DNA from: Bradyrhizobium sp. SK17
GTDB taxonomy: Bacteria > Pseudomonadota > Alphaproteobacteria > Rhizobiales > Xanthobacteraceae
DNA length: 64,000 nucleotides
NCBI RefSeq assembly: GCF_002831585.1
Contig: NZ_CP025113.1
Span: forward strand, 744,001-808,000
Direction of reading: 5' to 3'
In this document: positions 59,192-64,000 of the stretch, piece by piece
Layout: every line of letters begins with the position of its first letter
Position numbering within the stretch: position 1 is the stretch's first letter
The notes under the pieces: generated by a model
What the model was told of the DNA's origin: nothing
The model's database searches: none
Seen by the model: the letters and a program-made list of their open reading frames with translations, nothing else
Made by a program: the position numbers and the translations under genes

Positions 59192-61027
59192 ATGCCTCGC
59201 AAGACGATCGTGATCATAGGCCTGCTGATTGTCGCCGGCGTCCTCTACTTCAAGGACGATCTCGAGACGCTGGCGAGCGGCTTCCGCGTCAAGGTCGTCG
59301 ACTACCAGCCGCCGGCGAAGACCGTCTGGCTAGATCAGAATGTCACCGCCGAGCGGCTGCGCTGGTTCTACCACGCCGACCAGGGCACGCGGACTTTCGG
59401 TATCCCGATTGAATGGTTCAATGCGCTGGAGCAGCCGACGCTCTGGCCGCTGTTCACCGCGGCACCGAAGCTCAGCGAGACCAATTATCTCGGCCGCTTC
59501 GGCTTCATTCCCGACACCGTGATCCCGGGCAAGCCCGATCCGCTGCCGATCGGCTTCGCGCCGAGCGGCCCGATGGCGGATGCCAACGGCGCGCCGTGGC
59601 GCAATCCGCACAGCAAGGCCGACATGAACGGCGTCGGGCTGACTTGCTCCGCCTGCCACACCGGAAGCCTCAGCTATCGCGGCACCGAGATCGTGATCGA
59701 CGGCGGCCCGGCCAACACCAACCTGTTCGAATTCCAGAAGAGCGTCGGCGTCTCGCTGCTGCTGACCCGGTTCTGGCCGGGCCGCTTCGCGCGCTTTGCC
59801 GAGGCGATCGTCGGCAAGGATGCCAGCGTCGACGAGCGGATGGCGCTGCGCGGCCAGCTCGATCTCGTGCTCAAGCAATACGCCAATATCAACGCGCTGG
59901 AGAACAAGGTCGCCGCCAACAGCGTCGAGGAAGGTTACACGCGGCTCGACGCGCTGAACCGGATCGGCAACCAGGTGTTCTCGATCGATCTCAACAATCC
60001 GAACAATTACGCCTCGCATTCGGCGCCGGTGCATTTCCCGCGGATCTGGAACGCACCTTGGTTCAGCTGGGTACAGTATGACGGCTCGATCATGCAGCCG
60101 ATGGTGCGCAATGCCGGCGAGGCGCTCGGCGTCAGCGCCGAGCTCAATCTGCTCGACGAGTCCAAGGGACTTTACAAGTCGAGCGCACGGATCGACGTGC
60201 TGCACGAGATGGAGCGGATGATCGCCGGCGAGCCGCCGAGCGAGGACAAGGGCTTTGGCGGGCTGGCATCGCCGAAATGGCCGGAGAACATCCTGGGGCA
60301 GATCAACATGGATCTCGCGAAGAAGGGCGGCGAGCTCTACAAGGCGCACTGCCAGGGCTGCCACGGCCCCGCGATCGACAGCAAGGCGCTGCCGGCGAGC
60401 GAGGCCTTCGCGCTGTTCAAGGACAAGAAGCGCTGGATCAAGAACGACGCCGGCCAGCCGCTGCTCGACGTCGAGATGATTCCGATCAGCCATATCGGCA
60501 CCGACAGCGCACAGGCCGAGGGCCTTGCGAGCCGCACCGTCGAGACGCCGGCCAATCTGGGGATCAAGGACGGTGGCTTCGGGCCCGCGCTCGGCGAGCT
60601 GGTCGAGAAGACCGTCGACTACTGGTACGACCAGAACAAGACGTCGCCGGAGGATCGCAAGCGCATCAACGGCTACCGGCCGAACGAGATCCAGGCGCCG
60701 CTCGCCTACAAGGTCCGTCCCCTCAACGGCATCTGGGCGACCCCGCCCTATCTGCACAACGGGTCGGTGCCGAGCATCTACGCGCTGCTGTCCCCGGTGC
60801 AGGAACGTCCCCCGATCGTCTATCTCGGCAGCCGCGAGTATGACCCGAAGAATCTCGGCTATGTCTCCGACGACAAGATCAAGAACGTGTTCGCGCTCGA
60901 CACCAGGAAACGCGGCAACAGCAATGCCGGCCACGAATTCGCCAACGAGAAGCGCACCGGCGTGATCGGACCGGAGCTGAAGGAAGACGAGCGCCGCGCC
61001 CTGATCGAGTTCATCAAGACGCTGTAG
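59192..61027 (+). CDS. RoxA-like dihaem cytochrome c (rubber oxygenase/peroxidase superfamily)
   Basis: This 611-residue protein has an N-terminal membrane anchor or signal (TIVIIGLLIVAGVLYF). It carries two covalent haem sites, CSACH (152-156) and CQGCH (387-391). The C-terminal motif PPYLHNGSVPSIYALL is shared by MauG, dihaem peroxidases and RoxA/RoxB. Length and haem spacing (235 residues) are closer to RoxA (about 200) than to CcpA peroxidases. RoxA cleaves polyisoprene; relatives in non-rubber degraders have unknown substrates. ATG 59192 follows GGGACGGGAG. It stands alone. Confidence 0.82.
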   Translation: MPRKTIVIIGLLIVAGVLYFKDDLETLASGFRVKVVDYQPPAKTVWLDQNVTAERLRWFYHADQGTRTFGIPIEWFNALEQPTLWPLFTAAPKLSETNYLGRFGFIPDTVIPGKPDPLPIGFAPSGPMADANGAPWRNPHSKADMNGVGLTCSACHTGSLSYRGTEIVIDGGPANTNLFEFQKSVGVSLLLTRFWPGRFARFAEAIVGKDASVDERMALRGQLDLVLKQYANINALENKVAANSVEEGYTRLDALNRIGNQVFSIDLNNPNNYASHSAPVHFPRIWNAPWFSWVQYDGSIMQPMVRNAGEALGVSAELNLLDESKGLYKSSARIDVLHEMERMIAGEPPSEDKGFGGLASPKWPENILGQINMDLAKKGGELYKAHCQGCHGPAIDSKALPASEAFALFKDKKRWIKNDAGQPLLDVEMIPISHIGTDSAQAEGLASRTVETPANLGIKDGGFGPALGELVEKTVDYWYDQNKTSPEDRKRINGYRPNEIQAPLAYKVRPLNGIWATPPYLHNGSVPSIYALLSPVQERPPIVYLGSREYDPKNLGYVSDDKIKNVFALDTRKRGNSNAGHEFANEKRTGVIGPELKEDERRALIEFIKTL

Positions 61028-61330
61028 GTCTCGCCAACGGGTTCACCGTGCTGGCCGGGCATGTCCGGGCAGCACGCGCTCATGGAGAGATCGCGCCGGT
61101 ACGCGATAGCGCCGCCATTGCTGGCGAGAGGCGGCGTGCAGGATTTCGGAATACTGGAAATGTACCCCTGATTTGCCCGACGCGTCAAGTCGCCTGACCG
61201 AGCAGCGATGGCCGCCGGCTGCTTTGCATGGGGTTGTTTTCGAAATTTAGGCAGCACGCACCGCGGCGGTCCCGCAAGCGGGACGAGAAGGGCAGCATCG
61301 CCGCGGTTCAGCCTGCCTTCACCGCGCGCC
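61028..61330. other. Intergenic region with hairpin, no gene
   Basis: About 300 bases separate two convergent genes. A perfect GTCCCGC/GCGGGAC hairpin (61269-61284, loop AA) may end one of the transcripts. A TGTACCCCTGATTTGCCCGA segment near 61160 resembles a recurring rhizobial intergenic sequence. No gene is seen. Confidence 0.45.
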
Positions 61331-62863
61331 TCACCCCTTCGGCACGGGCTGCCGCCGCGCCGGGCGGGTCATCGCCTCGAGCTCGAGCAGCTGGTTGAGC
61401 TGGTCCTCGGTCAGGAGCTTCTCCTCCAGCACGATGTCGGCGACCGAGCGGTTCTCCTTCAGCGCGCGGCGTGCCACGCGCGATGAGGCCTCGTAGCCGA
61501 GCGCCGGTGCCAGCGCCGTGATCAGGCCGATCGAGCCCTGCACCAGGCTGCGGCAGCGCTCGCGATCAGCCTCGATGCCGTCGACGCAGCGCTTGGTCAG
61601 CGTATCGATCGCCGCCGTCAGCATGCGCAGCGAGCTCAGCACGCAATAGCCGATGGTCGGCTCGAAGGCGTTGAGCTGGAGCTGGCCGCCCTCCGCGCAC
61701 ATCGTCACCGTCAGGTCGTGGCCGATCACCAGGAAGGCGACCTGGTTGACCACCTCCGGGATCACCGGGTTGACCTTGCCGGGCATGATCGACGAGCCGG
61801 CCTGCACCGCAGGCAGCCGGATCTCGCCGATGCCGGTGCGCGGCCCCGACGACAGCAGGCGCAGGTCGTTGCAGATCTTCGATACCTTGACCGCGACGCG
61901 CTTCAGCACGCCGGAGAACAGCACGAAGGCGCCGAGATCGGAGGTCGCCTCGATCAGGTTGGAGGCCAGCACCATCGGCTGGCCGGACAGCCGCGACAAT
62001 TCCTCGACCGCGAGCGCCGCATAGCGCGGATCGGCGTTGATGCCGGTGCCGATCGCGGTGGCGCCGAGATTGACCTCGCGGAACAACGAGGAGATCTCGT
62101 TGAGCCGCGCGACGTCCTCCTTCACGGTGGCATGGAAGGCATCGAACTCCTGGCCGAGCGTCATCGGCACCGCGTCCTGAAGCTGGGTGCGGCCCATCTT
62201 CAGCACATCGGCGAATTCCACCGCCTTGCCCTTGAAGGCATAGGCGAGGTCGTCGAGCGCGCGCACCAGCGGCTGGGTGGCGAAGATCACCGCGAGCCGC
62301 AGCGCGGTCGGATAGGCGTCGTTGGTCGACTGCGCCATGTTGACGTCGTCGTTCGGATGCAGCGCGTGATAGTCGCCGGGCTTGCGGCCCATCAGCCGCA
62401 GCGCGACGTTGGCAATCACCTCGTTGGCGTTCATGTTGGTGGAGGTGCCGGCGCCGCCCTGGATCGCGTCGACGACGAAGGACTCGGCATAGACCTTGTC
62501 GGTCGCGATCTCGGTGCAGGCTCTGTCGATCGCATCGGCCTTCTCCGGCGCGAGATAGCCGAGGCGCTTGTTGGCGCGGGCCGCCGCCTGCTTCACCAGC
62601 GCCAGCGCGCGGACGAATTCCGGGAAATGGCCGACCGGCACGCCGGTGATCGGAAAGTTCATCACCGCACGCTTGGTGTGGATGCCCCACAGCGCGTTGG
62701 CCGGCACATCGTCCTCGCCGAGCAGGTCGTGCTCGGTGCGGGACTGCGCCTGCTCGATCGGCACCGTCCGGACCGTCGCGATGGCAAGCTCGCTGACGCC
62801 GCCGCCGTCGCCGGACGCCGGCGCGGCCCCTGCGGTGTTGGTCTCAACCTTCGATTCGGCCAT
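61331..62863 (-). CDS. aspA: Aspartate ammonia-lyase
   Basis: This 510-residue fumarase/aspartase superfamily member has the flexible SS-loop signature GSSIMPGKVNPVIPE and the conserved TSTNMNANEVIAN. QSTNDAYPTALRLA and GRTQLQDAVPMTLGQEF complete the active site. It should release ammonia from aspartate to give fumarate. It is about 35 residues longer than typical AspA because of a polar Gly/Ala-rich N-terminal extension. ATG 62863 is chosen from the GGAGGG site. Confidence 0.92.
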   Translation of the reverse strand: MAESKVETNTAGAAPASGDGGGVSELAIATVRTVPIEQAQSRTEHDLLGEDDVPANALWGIHTKRAVMNFPITGVPVGHFPEFVRALALVKQAAARANKRLGYLAPEKADAIDRACTEIATDKVYAESFVVDAIQGGAGTSTNMNANEVIANVALRLMGRKPGDYHALHPNDDVNMAQSTNDAYPTALRLAVIFATQPLVRALDDLAYAFKGKAVEFADVLKMGRTQLQDAVPMTLGQEFDAFHATVKEDVARLNEISSLFREVNLGATAIGTGINADPRYAALAVEELSRLSGQPMVLASNLIEATSDLGAFVLFSGVLKRVAVKVSKICNDLRLLSSGPRTGIGEIRLPAVQAGSSIMPGKVNPVIPEVVNQVAFLVIGHDLTVTMCAEGGQLQLNAFEPTIGYCVLSSLRMLTAAIDTLTKRCVDGIEADRERCRSLVQGSIGLITALAPALGYEASSRVARRALKENRSVADIVLEEKLLTEDQLNQLLELEAMTRPARRQPVPKG

Positions 62864-63143
62864 CGATCCCTCCGTTGCGTGCTGCAAATGCCGTCGTCAG
62901 CGACACCGACCATGATGCGCCGGGCAAGCGGCGAAAGCCAATGCCTATCGGCAAACTCTTGCACACTGACGAACCGAATTGAGGCCTTATCTTATCCGCC
63001 ATGATAACAACAACTTATGACTCCATTCCGTGGTTCGCCACGCGCCGGGGCCGGCTGCTTTCACCGTCACGTCATCGCGTGCTAGATCAGCACCGATTGG
63101 CGCAAGGGCGCTGCCGACACTGAACGAACCAAGGACCACTACC

Positions 63144-63857
63144 GTGTCCAACAACAATGAAACGATGACGCTCAAATTCCGCTGCCCGGCGGAGCTCGAG
63201 GGCAAGATTCCGGCGCCGGTGCCCGCATCACTGGGACTTCCCGGATGGCTCAAGGCGATGCCGACGCAGGCGTTCAATGCGATGAGCAATCGCGAAGAAG
63301 ACACCGTCAAGCGCTGCCCGCCATTCGTCGATGCGATGACGTCGGGTTTCCTGTTGCCGCTGATCTGCGATCTCAAGGTCGAGAATGGCGAGATGACTTG
63401 GGACAACGACCTTCCGGCCGGGGGCATGCTCGAATTCCCGCGCTCGCCGGTCGGATTCCACGATGAAAGCCAGGTGGTCGGCTCCCCGCTGTTCGAGCCC
63501 GACCGCTTCGTGGTCAAGTTCGTCAATCTGTGGACCATCGAGGCGCCGCCGGGCTACTCGGTGATGTTCACGCATCCGGTCAATCGGTTCGACCTGCCGT
63601 TCACCACGCTGACCGGCATGGTCGATTGCGACCTGTTTCACGACGGCTGGGTGCATTTCCCGGCACGCTGGCACGACACCAATTTCAGCGGCATCCTGCC
63701 CAAGGGCACGCCGGTCGCGCAATGCTACCCGGTGAAGCGCGAAAACTGGGTCGCGCAGACAATTGCGATGACGCCGGATGAAACGTCGCGCGCACAGGAC
63801 TTGTCCACCAGGATGGCCCGCGAGCCCGGACTCTATCGCCGCCAGTTCAGGTCATAG
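63144..63857 (+). CDS. DUF6065-like protein of unknown function
   Basis: This 237-residue soluble protein has the features CPPFVDAMTSGFLLPLICDL, WTIEAPPGYSVMFTHPVNR and LPFTTLTGMVDCDLF. PKGTPVAQCYPVKRE follows, a chain of motifs I associate with DUF6065. No signal peptide or membrane segment is present, and it looks like a beta-rich, cupin-like fold. Start GTG 63144 has AAGGA 8 bases upstream; ATG 63165 is an alternative. No partner genes are in view. Confidence 0.75.
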   Translation: MSNNNETMTLKFRCPAELEGKIPAPVPASLGLPGWLKAMPTQAFNAMSNREEDTVKRCPPFVDAMTSGFLLPLICDLKVENGEMTWDNDLPAGGMLEFPRSPVGFHDESQVVGSPLFEPDRFVVKFVNLWTIEAPPGYSVMFTHPVNRFDLPFTTLTGMVDCDLFHDGWVHFPARWHDTNFSGILPKGTPVAQCYPVKRENWVAQTIAMTPDETSRAQDLSTRMAREPGLYRRQFRS

Positions 63858-63907
63858 ATCGGGCGAGCGCACGGCGATAACGGGTGTGGGTGCGGACCCT
63901 TCCCGTC

Positions 63908-63933
63908 GTCGTCCCGGCCTTCGCCGGGACGAC
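63908..63933. repeat. Hairpin repeat, family B core
   Basis: GTCGTCCCGGC/GCCGGGACGAC has 11 perfect pairs with a CTTC loop, the same stem as at 45355-45380. It follows the DUF6065-like gene and may act as its terminator. Confidence 0.7.
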
Positions 63934-63969
63934 ACGGAGTTTGTCGCACAGCCGTCCCCTCGAACCGCC

Positions 63970-64000
63970 CTAGCTCAGAAATTTCTTGAACCCGCTGGGA
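63970..64000 (-). CDS. Possible C-terminal end of a gene entering from the right edge
   Basis: On the minus strand the frame is open from the window edge and reads PSGFKKFLS before TAG at 63970-63972. This would be the tail of a gene convergent with the DUF6065-like gene, fitting the hairpin placed between them. Nine residues are too few for identification. Confidence 0.25.
   Translation of the reverse strand, partial: PSGFKKFLS

Overview
The window looks like the chromosome of a Bradyrhizobium-type alphaproteobacterium (Bradyrhizobium or a close Nitrobacteraceae relative). The evidence is indirect: high GC with strong G/C third-position bias, many short GC-rich palindromic intergenic repeats of the kind seen in these genomes, tightly overlapping (ATGA, TGATG, GTGA) gene junctions, and a catabolic and transport gene content typical of soil rhizobia. 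No phage, transposase, CRISPR, tRNA or rRNA was recognised.

Layout. 1-2 kb: end of a sugar/hydroxyacid operon (3-hydroxyisobutyrate dehydrogenase-like, Gfo/Idh/MocA, GntR). 2-4.3 kb: gene-poor stretch with several very small genes. 4.3-6.3 kb: an ATP-grasp ligase translationally coupled to a zinc metallopeptidase. 6.5-9.1 kb: HabA-like membrane protein and an ECF42-type sigma factor with two DGPF/YCII proteins. 9.5-15 kb: a coupled ABC-transporter operon (NMT1/THI5-type binding protein, ATPase, permease, 2-hydroxyacid dehydrogenase, Inh-like inhibitor) divergent from a creatininase. 15.5-21.7 kb: a metal locus with a CsoR/RcnR-type repressor behind tandem operators, then a structured leader, a phosphoribosyl-ATP-pyrophosphatase-like protein, small proteins, a non-canonical Nramp transporter and a double-barrel porin. 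22-23.3 kb: a cation-diffusion-facilitator gene broken by one frameshift. 23.5-32.5 kb: FAD monooxygenase, glutamate-synthase-like protein, patatin, ferredoxin-NADP reductase, ATP-grasp protein and an MHYT-GGDEF-EAL protein.

32.9-36.4 kb: a glutamate-type binding protein paired with a DctA/GltP-type symporter, then an NADP-dependent oxidoreductase. 36.5-40.9 kb: an RND efflux pump and adaptor. 41-42.5 kb: small secreted Cys-rich proteins. 42.5-48.9 kb: a gentisate-pathway cluster. A CoA ligase plus aryl-CoA hydroxylase and, separately, a 3-hydroxybenzoate 6-hydroxylase-like enzyme could both feed gentisate 1,2-dioxygenase and maleylpyruvate isomerase. A MarR regulator probably acts at two near-identical 20-bp sites. 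49-54.2 kb: a LysR-flanked FAD oxidoreductase and ABC transporter set. 54.2-59 kb: hydratase, ketopantoate-reductase-like, SDR, Asp/Glu-racemase-like and alpha/beta-hydrolase genes. 59-64 kb: a RoxA-like dihaem protein, aspartate ammonia-lyase and a DUF6065-like protein.

The strongest candidates for something less described are the Nramp operon with its structured leader and PRA-PH-like partner, the ATP-grasp/metallopeptidase pair, and the binding-protein/symporter pair. All functions are read from sequence motifs by eye; no database search was run.
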